Source: an uncultured Rickettsiales bacterium (GTDB lineage: Bacteria; Pseudomonadota; Alphaproteobacteria; Rickettsiales; UBA1997). From it: a stretch of 64,000 nucleotides of DNA. Numbering within the stretch: the stretch's first letter is position 1; every line of letters starts with the position of its first letter. Position numbers and translations under genes: made by a program. This document shows, piece after piece, positions 27,966 through 36,762 of this stretch. The DNA is taken from NCBI GenBank assembly GCA_944392135.1, contig CALXVQ010000002.1, positions 1 through 64,000 of the forward strand, given 5' to 3'. The notes under the pieces are model-generated. The model saw nothing but the letters and a program-made list of their open reading frames with translations. It was not told the origin of the DNA and made no database searches.

Positions 27966-28505
27966 ATGAAAAAAATATTATTTTGTCTAAGCTTTTTTTC
28001 TATTTTATTATTAGCAGGACAAAGCTATGCCACTGAAATTGCAACTATTGATTTAGATACAGTTTTAAAAAAATCAACTGCAATGTCAAATGTTAATAAA
28101 GAATTAGAAAATGAAAAAGCTGGAATTGAAAAAAAATTGAAGGCCGAAGAAGAAAAATTAAGTGAAGAAAAAAATTCACTAGAATCACAAGTTAAAACTT
28201 TATCGCAAGAAGTTGCACAACAAAAAGTTTTAGAATTTCAACAAAAAGTTTTAGCTTTTCAACAAAAAGTTAAACAAAGCGAAGTTGATTTACAAAAAAA
28301 ATACATGGATTCTGTCGTAGAAGTTACAGAAAAAATTAAAGACATTGTAAAAGAAATGAAAAATGAAAAAGACAGTGAATACAACTTTGATGTAGTTTTA
28401 CCACTTGCATCAACAATTTATGCTGAACCTAATTTAGATATTTCTGCCGAAGTTTTATCTAGATTAAACAAACAATTAAAAACAGTCAAAGCTATTGAAA
28501 AATAG
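27966..28505 (+). CDS. Skp/OmpH-family periplasmic chaperone
   Basis: A cleavable signal peptide (residues 1-22, basic MKK, hydrophobic core, QSYA end) precedes a short beta start (IATIDLDTVLKKSTAM) and a long Lys/Glu/Gln-rich coiled coil (about 45-125). This is the Skp layout, in which three chains form a jellyfish-like cage for unfolded outer-membrane proteins. The repeated VLEFQQKVLAFQQKV inside the coil is a small internal duplication. The 179 residues are normal. It is not next to bamA or lpxD here but alone, with its own promoter and terminator. Confidence 0.87.
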   Translation: MKKILFCLSFFSILLLAGQSYATEIATIDLDTVLKKSTAMSNVNKELENEKAGIEKKLKAEEEKLSEEKNSLESQVKTLSQEVAQQKVLEFQQKVLAFQQKVKQSEVDLQKKYMDSVVEVTEKIKDIVKEMKNEKDSEYNFDVVLPLASTIYAEPNLDISAEVLSRLNKQLKTVKAIEK

Positions 28506-28512
28506 TTTTTTA

Positions 28513-28534
28513 AATCTAACTTTTTAGTTAGATT
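28513..28534 (+). terminator. Terminator after the Skp-like gene
   Basis: AATCTAAC and GTTAGATT pair across a 6-base T-rich loop, followed by TTTTCT. The tRNA-Ser gene starts 7 bases later. Confidence 0.65.
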
Positions 28535-28541
28535 TTTTCTT

Positions 28542-28633
28542 GGAGAAGTGCCAGAGTGGTTGAATGGAACAGTCTCGAAAACTGTCATGCTTCGCAAGGA
28601 GCATCGCGGGTTCAAATCCCGCCTTCTCCGCCA
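28542..28633 (+). tRNA. tRNA-Ser(CGA)
   Basis: Acceptor GGAGAAG/CTTCTCC, anticodon stem ACAGT/ACTGT with loop CTCGAAA (anticodon CGA), long variable arm, T loop GGTTCAAAT, discriminator G and encoded CCA. It is the last host gene before the prophage; its 3' half is a likely attachment core. Confidence 0.95.
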
Positions 28634-29389
28634 TTAAATCAAAAACTAACCATTCTCACAATTTTTCAAGTAATAAAACAGTTCCTTATTTCAAGCCATT
28701 GACAGCAATATTTACTAAACTTACGGAATCATAAAAACCAGCAAAATTGCATAAAATTATCTCGTTTTTTTATCTCATTCTCACAGACACTAAACCACTA
28801 TCTCAAAAAATCCAATTCTCAAAGTTTAGTTATTAAAACTTTAATAAAGTTTTAAGATTACTATATTTGTTAGTAGTTGAGTGATATTAAAAATAATACA
28901 AGATTTAGTTTTTTGTAAAAAGCAGTAGAATTAAATTTTCTAAATATATTTAACCTATATGATTAACACTAATTGGATATTTTGAAATATTATATTCATT
29001 TAATTTTATTAATATATTAAGGTATAGCAAGCTATGTTTAAACTATAAGAGAAGTATATATCTAAAATTTATCTAAAACTATTTAATCTATTAAAAAAGT
29101 ATAGTCTTTATTTTGTAATAGTAAGAGTTAGATTATATATACTTTTCTACTGGATTGAAAAGGTTTGAACTGTAAGTTCAGTGGAATAATATACATACTG
29201 AAATATATTGATTTATCGGTATTTAATTAATTTATTGTTTTAATATTTTACACACTTATATTTCATTACTTCATTATTTTACTATTCTATCATTTAAAAT
29301 CTTAACTATTTAATTGCTTACCCGTTTATCTCTTTTAATATAAATCAAAAAATAGCAATTCAAACCAAATTCTTATCTTTGATAAGGAT
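28634..29389. other. Non-coding left end of the prophage
   Basis: No convincing gene in 750 bases. Three copies of ATTCTCA (28652, 28777 and 28815) follow the tRNA and could be integrase arm-type sites. A dyad with TAAAACTTT and AAAGTTTTA arms is near 28833-28855, and a small hairpin GAACT-GTA-AGTTC is near 29168-29180. The rest is AT-rich. Confidence 0.45.
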
Positions 29390-29962
29390 TTGGAATCCTA
29401 TATTTTTAATTCAGCAAAGTATTATGCTTTGAAATTAGTGAGAAATGGCTTTTATAGCTTTTATGAAGCAAATGATCTAGAGCAGGAAATTCTTGCTCTT
29501 TTTTATTATAGAATTAAAAAATATAATCACGACGAATCTAAATCTTCAATAAAGTATTGGATAAATATTATAATGGAAAGCATCTATGGGAATCTATTAG
29601 AAAAAGCACGAATACATAACAAGATATTTTCACAAAAGTCTTTAAATGATTGTGCTTCTATTGATGGAATAAACAATAGTAATGGCATCAGCAAAAATGA
29701 CAGCAAAGAAATAATAGATTTCATAGAAGATAATAAAACTGATACATTTGAAACTTATTGTAGAATAAAACGGGAAGAATTGGTTTTGAAAGCGGTTGAT
29801 AATCTTCCGAGTGATCTAAAAGAACTATGCAGACGACTTCAAACTGATACAAATATTACAAATATATCAAAAGAGCTAAAATTATCCAGAAAAACAATAT
29901 ATCAGAAAATAAACAAGATTAAAAAAATATTTGAAGAGTTTGGATTGGATGAATTTTTTTAA
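29390..29962 (+). CDS. Phage sigma-70-like transcription regulator
   Basis: 190 residues. Residues 24-60 (ANDLEQEILALFYYRIKKY... YWINIIM) resemble sigma region 2, and residues 137-185 form a helix-turn-helix like sigma region 4 (LPSDLKELCRRL ... ISKELKLSRKTIYQKINKI). This layout is common in phage early or late regulators annotated as sigma-like. The start is uncertain: no ATG is in frame after the stop at 29336, and TTG at 29390 has an AAGGA too close to serve it. A non-ATG start upstream (29369) is possible. First gene of the prophage on this strand. Confidence 0.65.
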   Translation: MESYIFNSAKYYALKLVRNGFYSFYEANDLEQEILALFYYRIKKYNHDESKSSIKYWINIIMESIYGNLLEKARIHNKIFSQKSLNDCASIDGINNSNGISKNDSKEIIDFIEDNKTDTFETYCRIKREELVLKAVDNLPSDLKELCRRLQTDTNITNISKELKLSRKTIYQKINKIKKIFEEFGLDEFF

Positions 29963-30049
29963 ATATTAGATTATTTTTTAAAATATTAGGTAACACTTTT
30001 AAACTTCATCTTTATAGAATTAGTAATTTTAATAATTATTAATTCTATA

Positions 30050-30598
30050 ATGTTTACAAAAGGAAAAAATAAAGATAGTTTTAACAATAGGAACAGAACA
30101 AATGCCACAAAAACTAAAGAACATCTCTTTGATGTCCTAGATAAAACCCCCATAGCAACCCTATTAACATTTAATGCAGAAGAATTATTTGACATTCAAA
30201 AACATGCAGATCTTGAACTAGAAAAGGCTAATTATAGAAAGAAATGGATTGATGGAGTAATTGAATTAAAGTATAAATCCACTATTGAAAGTTCCTACAA
30301 AAGAGCAGTTGAATATTTCAACACCGAACCATTTAAAGAAATGGACAAATATAACAGTGAATTGCTGACTGACTATATAAATGATGGCAATTCAATTGTA
30401 AAGGTTGAATTTTATAGAATAAAACAGATTAAAGATAAAGAAAGAGATAAAAACATAGAATGGCCACAGATTAAAAAAAGGTTCTCGCTAATAAAAACAA
30501 GTCAAATCAATACCAGCCAAACAGATGAAAATAAAATTAACAATAGTGGCAGTAAAAATAGCAGCAGAACTGACGGGGGTTGTTATGGAAACAAATAA
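30050..30598 (+). CDS. Phage early protein of unknown function
   Basis: 182 residues, hydrophilic. The central part (about 33-75) reads PIATLLTFNAEELFDIQKHA followed by LELEKANYRKKWIDGVIELK, a pattern met in small early proteins of alphaproteobacterial phages. The N- and C-termini are low-complexity and Asn/Ser rich. It overlaps the next gene by 14 bases, implying translational coupling with the replication initiator. It may be a DNA-replication accessory; no catalytic motif is seen. Confidence 0.6.
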   Translation: MFTKGKNKDSFNNRNRTNATKTKEHLFDVLDKTPIATLLTFNAEELFDIQKHADLELEKANYRKKWIDGVIELKYKSTIESSYKRAVEYFNTEPFKEMDKYNSELLTDYINDGNSIVKVEFYRIKQIKDKERDKNIEWPQIKKRFSLIKTSQINTSQTDENKINNSGSKNSSRTDGGCYGNK

Positions 30599-31772
30599 TA
30601 ATGCCATAAGAAACTTCAAAGGTATATGGATTCCAAAGAACATATACCTTAATCAAAATTTATCATGGACAGAGAAGATACTTCTTATAGAAATTGATAA
30701 TCTTGACAATGACAGGGGATGTTTTGCAAGCAACAAGCACTTCGCAAAGTTTTTAAATGTAAAAGAGAATACCGTATCAATCTATATAAAGCATCTTAAA
30801 GAACTGGGTTTTGTAGAGCAGATATCATTTGATGGAAGAACAAGAGTATTGAAAGTAAATCAAGAATTATTTACAACTACTCCAAAATTTATAGAACCTG
30901 AAAATGAAAATAAAAACAAAGTTGATAAAAACCAACTGGATCTTTTTTTATTCAATGATTTAAAAAATTCAAATACATCATTTGAAAAAACTCAAACAGA
31001 CCCTTTGAAAAAAGTCAAAGAGCCTAATATATATATTAATAATACAGCTAATAGTCCAATTAATAATAACAAAAAAGATAAATCTTTTTTAGGCAAAAAT
31101 GCCGAAGAAGATAATTCTGAATTTTTAAATAAAAATAAACAATTAGAAAACCATATAAACATAATTAAAAAGACAAAAGAAGAAAAAAATAAAATTCAAG
31201 AAAAAACAAACAGCAGCACTCAATCAGAAAAAGACATAAACAAACAAATATTTGGATTTGGTATTATACTCTTAAATGATGCGGGAATAAAAAATAAAGA
31301 AGCTAGACGAATTATTGGCAAATGGCTAAGGACAAATTCAAGAATTGATGTCCTAAGATTTATAAAAGAAGCTCTTGAAAAGAAAATACTTGATCCAGTA
31401 TCTTGGATCACAAAACAACTACAAAAACAAGCGGAAGATTATAAGCAAAAACAAATGAAAAAAGCACTTGAAGAAGCAAGCAAGTGCAAAAAAGAACAAT
31501 CATCTCTTCCAGATTCACTATATCCAGAACTTAAAACAATAAAAGACAAAATTACAAAACTCAATAAATGGAAGGACAATGGAGATATAATTATTGATGA
31601 TGAATTATTAAATAGCCTAACAAAAGAAGAAAGAGAGCTTCTTCTTGAAAGTACATCAGAAGAATATGGGATGGAAACAGAAACAGAATATAACGCAAAA
31701 GAAAAATACAATACAGAAAACAACTCTAATTTTAATGATGATAAAAACACCTATAACACCTATAATCAATAA
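30585..31772 (+). CDS. Winged-helix phage replication initiator-like protein
   Basis: 395 residues from the ATG at 30585, chosen because it gives a normal N-terminus (METNNNAIRNFKGIWIPKNI) after a GGGGGT run; a longer frame starts at 30525. Residues 8-90 are a winged helix (SWTEKILLIEIDNL, FASNKHFAKFLNVKENTVSI, LKELGFVEQISFDGRTR), the HTH_36 type found in DnaD- and RepA-like initiators. A low-complexity linker follows, then a conserved C-terminal block ILLNDAGIKNKEARRIIGKWL ... DPVSWITKQL, typical of phage initiators. It should bind the phage origin, which may lie inside this gene, as in lambda O. The evidence for the family is good, for the origin indirect. Confidence 0.72.
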   Translation: METNNNAIRNFKGIWIPKNIYLNQNLSWTEKILLIEIDNLDNDRGCFASNKHFAKFLNVKENTVSIYIKHLKELGFVEQISFDGRTRVLKVNQELFTTTPKFIEPENENKNKVDKNQLDLFLFNDLKNSNTSFEKTQTDPLKKVKEPNIYINNTANSPINNNKKDKSFLGKNAEEDNSEFLNKNKQLENHINIIKKTKEEKNKIQEKTNSSTQSEKDINKQIFGFGIILLNDAGIKNKEARRIIGKWLRTNSRIDVLRFIKEALEKKILDPVSWITKQLQKQAEDYKQKQMKKALEEASKCKKEQSSLPDSLYPELKTIKDKITKLNKWKDNGDIIIDDELLNSLTKEERELLLESTSEEYGMETETEYNAKEKYNTENNSNFNDDKNTYNTYNQ

Positions 31773-31790
31773 ACAAAGGAACAAAATACT

Positions 31791-32456
31791 ATGGAAGATA
31801 AAACTAAATTATTTTATAAAGACAAGATATACTCTGAGATATTAAAGCCAATGTTTGATTACTACAATGTCAATTATGATGATGAAATAGTAAAATCATT
31901 CTGCAGAGTTTTATCGTTTTATGATTATAGAATAGTATCTCTTGTAAGGGACGAATTGCTTATGGAATACAGAACATTTCCAAAGCTTCCCAATTGGATT
32001 GAAAAGTGTAAAGAAAAATCAATAAATGAAAGAAAGTCAATAGCATTATGTAGAGAATTAAAAGAACAAATTAATCAATTAAGAAACGACAAAGATTGGC
32101 TATACATTAGAGAAGAATTCAAAAAGGCATTTTCCGAAGCAACCTTCAACAGCTGGTTTATTGATGTTCTACTAATCATAAAAGCAGAAAACTTTATACT
32201 AATGTCGGCAGAAAGTGAATTTAAAACCGACTACATCAATAAGAACTTCATGGATGGACTAAAAAGAAAAAATCCAAATGGAGAATATTACTATATAAAG
32301 AAAGGCATAAAACAATTCTGGCAGGAAACCAATAACAACATAAGTAAAGTTGAATTAAAACCAATTCAAGAAATAAACAATATATTTATTCAAAACAGCA
32401 GGCCAGACAATTCACAGCAGAATGATAATAATAATGGAGAATTAGAAAATGACTAA
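31791..32456 (+). CDS. Helicase-loader-like protein with DnaA N-terminal-like domain
   Basis: 221 residues. Residues 1-80 (ILKPMFDYYNVNYDDEIVKSFCRVL ... FPKLPNWIEKCKE split by gaps) resemble helicase loaders of the phage P/G40P type. Residues 102-155 (WLYIREEFKKAFSEATFNSWF, then FILMSAESEFKTDYINKNF) match the DnaA N-terminal domain, which in DnaA binds the DnaB helicase. The combination next to an initiator suggests recruitment of host DnaB to the phage origin. It follows the initiator by 18 bases and overlaps the next gene by 8. The role is inferred. Confidence 0.62.
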   Translation: MEDKTKLFYKDKIYSEILKPMFDYYNVNYDDEIVKSFCRVLSFYDYRIVSLVRDELLMEYRTFPKLPNWIEKCKEKSINERKSIALCRELKEQINQLRNDKDWLYIREEFKKAFSEATFNSWFIDVLLIIKAENFILMSAESEFKTDYINKNFMDGLKRKNPNGEYYYIKKGIKQFWQETNNNISKVELKPIQEINNIFIQNSRPDNSQQNDNNNGELEND

Positions 32457-32982
32457 AAAAAGAAATATAAAAAGGCAAAAACTAATAGAAAAAATAGTCT
32501 TTGAAAGCAACCCGGAATTGACAATGAATGAAGATCAAAAAATAGAAAATAAACTCAATAATATAAAAAGACAGATAAACAACCTATACAAACTTTATGA
32601 CAAAGCGACTATAGACCAAGAACAATATGCAGCAGGCGAAAGATTATTGTATGATTATGAGAATAGCTTTAAAAACAAATGCACCACAACAACGGCATTA
32701 GAAGAAGCAAGGGTTCAAAAATCCACAAAAATGAATAATGAATTCCATCTAATTCAAAACCTCAACTCTTGGGATAAATACAATAAGGCAATATCATCTG
32801 TAGAAGATTTGAATACAAGAGAAATATTAAGACAGTTTTTAATAGAAAACAAATCCCTTACAAATATAGACAAACAATTAAAAAAACAGGGAGTGGCAGA
32901 AGTAAGGGTTTGGTATGGGCTGAAAGGATTGGCTAAATTTTATAAGAACCTGAAGAATACAAGCACAGGTAAGATAGAATAA
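32449..32982 (+). CDS. DUF6456-like protein, candidate late-gene regulator
   Basis: 177 residues. The C-terminal two thirds carry AGERLLYDYENSF, ALEEARVQKS, a SSVEDLNTREILRQFLIENK segment and a final VRVWYGLKGLAKFYKNL, matching the general pattern of DUF6456 (AGxRLRxDYE ... GLxxLAxHYG). This domain occurs in alphaproteobacterial phages and, to my knowledge, in regulators of gene transfer agents. Its place, last in the early operon and before the methylase/terminase block, fits an antiterminator or activator of late genes. It lacks the usual helix-turn-helix in front. Function inferred. Confidence 0.6.
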   Translation: MTKKRNIKRQKLIEKIVFESNPELTMNEDQKIENKLNNIKRQINNLYKLYDKATIDQEQYAAGERLLYDYENSFKNKCTTTTALEEARVQKSTKMNNEFHLIQNLNSWDKYNKAISSVEDLNTREILRQFLIENKSLTNIDKQLKKQGVAEVRVWYGLKGLAKFYKNLKNTSTGKIE

Positions 32983-33139
32983 AAGGGTAAGATAAAATAA
33001 GAGGATGAGATAGAATAAGAGGATAAATAAAAAAATAATGAATAATCCTCTTTACAAAAAAATATTACAACTTTATTATGTATCTTAACAAAAATATATT
33101 TTATTGTTACATATAAATATTTTAAATAAAAAAACAAAA

Positions 33140-33500
33140 CTATCATCCAATGACAAATTAAATTTGAAAAAGAAATTTAAAGATTATGTTTTAAATAAAT
33201 TATCTAATACTAAAATTATTATAAGTAAAGGCAAAGAAGCTAAAATTTACGATCTAGCAGAAAAAAAATCAGAATTCTGAAAATATAGCAGAATTATGTC
33301 CCGACTATTATGATTATATGACTAACAAAGAATTTAAAAAACAATTAATAGATAATTTTGATGTTTATTTAAGAGATATCAATATAGAAAGACAACTTGA
33401 ACTAACTAAAAATAAGATAGAGCTAAAACCATTTATAATAATTGGGACTAAGAACGGATTTTATCAGATAGATCTTGAACCAATTATTATAAATTTATGA
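33140..33500 (+). pseudogene. Small phage gene split by a frameshift at an A8 run
   Basis: An open frame from about 33140 (KLSSNDKLNLKKKFKDYVL) ends at a stop right after eight A residues (33261-33268). Removing one A joins it smoothly (LAEKNQNSENIAELCPDYYD) to the downstream frame that continues from 33318 to a TAA at 33500 (MTNKEFKKQLIDNFDVYL onward). The intact product would have about 120 residues and no recognisable domain. No ATG is available for the first part. It is either a recent frameshift, a slippage site or a sequencing error; the 60-residue second part alone could also be a gene. Confidence 0.5.
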
Positions 33501-33636
33501 AAATATAGTACTTTACAAAATAATATTTTAAAATTATCATAAAATCATAATCAATCATTATATCTAGAATAAATTAAAAATAAACTAAGTAATTCAATAC
33601 TTGGTTATTTTTTAATCCTAAATAAAAAATATACAA

Positions 33637-34782
33637 ATGAACAATGGAATCAATTACATTGACCTATTCTCTGGCATAGGCGGGTTTGCAAAGGGTATAG
33701 AGAATGCAGGAGTAAAAATAAAAAATCATTATTATTCAGAAATAGACGAACACTGCATAGAGATTTATGAAAAACACTTTCCAAAAGCCAAAGCACTTGG
33801 AGATATTAAAACAATTACAACTGAAACAATTAAAAAGGAATTAATTAAAAAAGAACTAAGAACTAGCAATAGCAATGATGACAGCGAACAACAAATTGAC
33901 CTCATTACCTTTGGATTTCCATGCCAAGATCTATCGGTTGCTGGAAAGAGAACAGGACTTGACGGAAGCAGAAGCGGGTTATTTTTTGAAGCAATTAGGC
34001 TCATTAAAGAAGTCAAACCTGCATGTTTTATCTTTGAAAATGTCAAAGGACTTATTACAAATAACAAAGGACAAGACTTTATCAAATGTCTGCAAGAGAT
34101 TGGCAACATTGGGCTTTATGACTGCGAATGGCAGCTTGTTAATACTAGATGGTTTCTACCCCAGAATAGAGAGCGAATATATTTTATTGGACATCTTAGA
34201 AACAAATCCAGATTCAAAGTATTTCCTATCAGAGAAAACTATTGCAAGGCTTCTTTCATACAAGGACAACAAACTTCTTCATATGCAGCAACAAACACAA
34301 TCACCACAAGAACAGGAACATCAAAGGGTTCGGGAACATATGTTGTTGAGAGTCAACTCCATGAAGAAACAAAAAGAAACCCGCATGGAAGCAGAATAAA
34401 TACCGTATATGACAACTCAACCTGCATATTGTCAAATTCTGGCGGCAACGGCAAAACTGGTCTGTATGCAATACCGGTAATAACTCCAAACAGGCTGAAT
34501 AAAAGACAAAATGGCAGAAGATTCAAAACCAATGGAGAACCATCGTTTACAATTACAAGCCAAGACCAGCATGGCGTATGTCTAATAGACAACAGCGATG
34601 CATCCCTCTGTATCAGAAACCTAACTCCATTGGAATGCGAAAGACTTCAAGGCTTTCCAGACAATTGGACAAAAACAGATAAAAATGGAAATGAGATAAA
34701 AGATACAAACAGATACAGAATGCTTGGCAATGCAGTAACTGTAAAAGTTGTAGAAGAAATTATTAAAAGATTATTCAATTAA
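33637..34782 (+). CDS. Phage DNA (cytosine-5) methyltransferase
   Basis: Methylates cytosine C5 in double-stranded DNA, probably to protect phage DNA from host restriction. Motif I DLFSGIGGFAKGIENAG (9-25), motif IV GFPCQDLSVAGKRTGLDG with the catalytic Cys in PCQ, motif VI ENVKGL, motif VIII QNRERIYFIG, then a variable target-recognition region (about 200-310) and motifs IX-X LTPLECERLQGFPDNWT and RYRMLGNAVTVKVV. All catalytic motifs are present in 381 residues. It starts a set of genes leading to the terminase. A second open frame in +1 runs through the middle (see findings). Confidence 0.94.
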   Translation: MNNGINYIDLFSGIGGFAKGIENAGVKIKNHYYSEIDEHCIEIYEKHFPKAKALGDIKTITTETIKKELIKKELRTSNSNDDSEQQIDLITFGFPCQDLSVAGKRTGLDGSRSGLFFEAIRLIKEVKPACFIFENVKGLITNNKGQDFIKCLQEIGNIGLYDCEWQLVNTRWFLPQNRERIYFIGHLRNKSRFKVFPIRENYCKASFIQGQQTSSYAATNTITTRTGTSKGSGTYVVESQLHEETKRNPHGSRINTVYDNSTCILSNSGGNGKTGLYAIPVITPNRLNKRQNGRRFKTNGEPSFTITSQDQHGVCLIDNSDASLCIRNLTPLECERLQGFPDNWTKTDKNGNEIKDTNRYRMLGNAVTVKVVEEIIKRLFN

Positions 34783-34805
34783 AATTAATCGGGAGAATTA
34801 GCCAT

Positions 34806-35078
34806 ATGAATATCAAACCATCAATAAAGCTAAATAATCAATTAGCTGAAAATATGAAATGCACTGAACTATGGAAAGCCGTAATTTTACAAGCTATATT
34901 GGATATAAAAAACAATGGAAATAAAGTGATGGACAGAGTAAACAGAGCAAAGGCTATTCTATGGATAAATCCAAATAAAAAAGACTTTATAAATGCATGC
35001 CAAATGGCAGAAATAAACCCGCAAAGAGTTTATGAATATAAATTAAAATTATTAAAACAACAGGAAATTCAAAAATAA
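34806..35078 (+). CDS. Small conserved phage protein
   Basis: 90 residues. The pattern LWKAVILQAILDI ... RAKAILWINPNKKDFINACQ ... AEINPQRVYEYK is a familiar short phage protein (an LWxAVxxQAxxD, then AxxWL, then a C-x-A-G/E-x-NPxxV core), usually located near methylase and terminase genes. It probably adopts a small helical fold. A Shine-Dalgarno-like GGGAGAA (34790-34796) precedes the ATG. Function not known. Confidence 0.7.
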   Translation: MNIKPSIKLNNQLAENMKCTELWKAVILQAILDIKNNGNKVMDRVNRAKAILWINPNKKDFINACQMAEINPQRVYEYKLKLLKQQEIQK

Positions 35079-35107
35079 AAAACAAAAAACAAAAAAAATT
35101 CTCAATT

Positions 35108-36448
35108 ATGAAAATACAAACAAGAAAACTAAAAGACCTTATTCCTTCAGAATACAATCCCAGAAAGGCCACCAAACAGCAGGAAAAGGCACTATCAGAA
35201 AGCCTTCAAAAATACGGCTGTGTAGAGCCAATAATAGTAAACGAACATCCGGATAGATACAACATCATAATAGGCGGGCATTTTAGAGTTAGAGAACTTC
35301 TCAAATTAAAAGTAGAAGAAGTAGAATGCGTAATTGTAAATCTTGATATTGATGCAGAAAAGGAATTAAACATAAGGCTAAACTCCAATACAGGAGAATG
35401 GAACTTTGATCTGCTGCTTTCAAATTTTAATACAGACGAATTGGAATCATGGGGATTTAATAGTGATGAATTGGATAAATTATCATTCAAAACAGAAGAA
35501 GACAAGGTAAATGAATTGATTGATGACAGTGAAAATATACCGGAAGAATCAGAACAGCCAAAAACCAAACTTGGCGATTTATTCTATCTTGGAGAACATA
35601 GGCTATTATGCGGAGACAGCACCGATAAAGCAGCTGTTGAACTATTGATGAAATGCGGAGCAGATATTGAAAAGGCAGATTTAGTTATAACAGATCCACC
35701 CTATAATGTAGCATATGATAAAAACAAGCAGTTTGATAAAATACTTAATGATGAAATGGGTAAAGAAGAGTTTTATAACTTCCTATTAAAAGTATTCAAG
35801 AACTATAATGACATAGTCCTAAAAGATGGCGGAGCAATATACATATTCCATAGCGATAGCGAAAGAATAAATTTTACACAAGCTTTTATTGATGCAGATT
35901 TCTATTTCAGTCAAATATTAATATGGGTTAAAAACCACTTTGTAATGGGCAGGCAGGATTATCAAAATAAACATGAGCCAATCATCTATGGCTGGAAGAA
36001 AGGAGAAGGTCATTACTTCATAGACAGCAGAACTAATGGAAATGTGTTTGAAGATGAAATAGACCTAAAAAAGCTTAAAAAGGAAGAACTGCTTAGAATG
36101 CTTGAAACCATATTAAAAATAGACAGTGATAAAAATACAACATCATCGCCAACAACAGTTATTCATTGCGACAAGCCTAATAAAAGCGATCTGCACCCAA
36201 CCATGAAACCAATTAAACTATTGGGCAAATTAATTATAAACAGCAGCAAGAAAGATGAATTGATAGTTGACCTATTCGGCGGAAGCGGAAGCACTCTCAT
36301 TGCCTCTCATCAATTAGAAAGAATCTGCTACACAATGGAGCTTGATCCACACTATTGCGATGTAATAATAGAAAGATGGCAAAATTTAACAGGCGAAGAA
36401 GCGATTAGAAGTGATGGAATTAAATATAATGATTTACAATGTTTATAA
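35108..36448 (+). CDS. ParB-like domain fused to DNA adenine/cytosine-N4 methyltransferase
   Basis: The N-terminus (1-100) is a ParB/sulfiredoxin-like domain with NPRKATKQQEKALSESL and IIGGHFRVRELLKL. From about 160 an amino-methyltransferase follows: LLCGDSTD, the catalytic DPPYNVAYD (about 198-206), HPTMKPIKLLGKLI and the SAM site DLFGGSGSTLIASHQLE. Order of motifs (DPPY before FGGSG) marks the beta group. The fusion is common in phages near the terminase and modifies phage DNA; ParB-like domains there may also have nuclease or CTP-related activity. The 446 residues are complete. No restriction partner is present. Confidence 0.92.
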   Translation: MKIQTRKLKDLIPSEYNPRKATKQQEKALSESLQKYGCVEPIIVNEHPDRYNIIIGGHFRVRELLKLKVEEVECVIVNLDIDAEKELNIRLNSNTGEWNFDLLLSNFNTDELESWGFNSDELDKLSFKTEEDKVNELIDDSENIPEESEQPKTKLGDLFYLGEHRLLCGDSTDKAAVELLMKCGADIEKADLVITDPPYNVAYDKNKQFDKILNDEMGKEEFYNFLLKVFKNYNDIVLKDGGAIYIFHSDSERINFTQAFIDADFYFSQILIWVKNHFVMGRQDYQNKHEPIIYGWKKGEGHYFIDSRTNGNVFEDEIDLKKLKKEELLRMLETILKIDSDKNTTSSPTTVIHCDKPNKSDLHPTMKPIKLLGKLIINSSKKDELIVDLFGGSGSTLIASHQLERICYTMELDPHYCDVIIERWQNLTGEEAIRSDGIKYNDLQCL

Positions 36449-36482
36449 AACAACAAACAAATACTTATAGAACAAATATGCA

Positions 36483-36761
36483 ATGGCAAATGATAAAAAT
36501 CTCAAACCAATTCAAAGCAAGAGCGAAGCGAGAGAAAAAGGCAGAAAAGGAGGTATAAAATCAGGAGAAAAACGAAGAGAAAAAAGAAAGTTTAAAGAGA
36601 TATTTGAAACACTCTTGTCAAGAGAATCAACAAACGACAAAGGAGAAACAGCAACTATAAAAGAGGTAATAGCAATTAACACTGTGGCAAAGGCAGTCAA
36701 GGGAGATTTAAAGGCAATAGAACTTATAACTAAACTGATTGATGAAAAGAACAAGGAATAA
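36483..36761 (+). CDS. Small basic phage protein with KGG-type motif
   Basis: 92 residues. AREKGRKGGIKSGEKRREKRKFKEI near the N-terminus is a KGG-like basic motif typical of small phage proteins encoded just before terminase genes, followed by a helical region (TIKEVIAINTVAKAVKGDLKAIELITKLI). Such proteins are sometimes annotated as DUF5681-like or as DNA-binding. Its stop codon is 1 base from the next start, so they are cotranslated. Function unknown, possibly linked to packaging. Confidence 0.7.
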   Translation: MANDKNLKPIQSKSEAREKGRKGGIKSGEKRREKRKFKEIFETLLSRESTNDKGETATIKEVIAINTVAKAVKGDLKAIELITKLIDEKNKE

Positions 36762-36762
36762 A

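Noticed and set aside
28418-28615. 65-codon minus-strand frame
   Set aside because: Lies over the tRNA-Ser gene and the end of the Skp-like gene.
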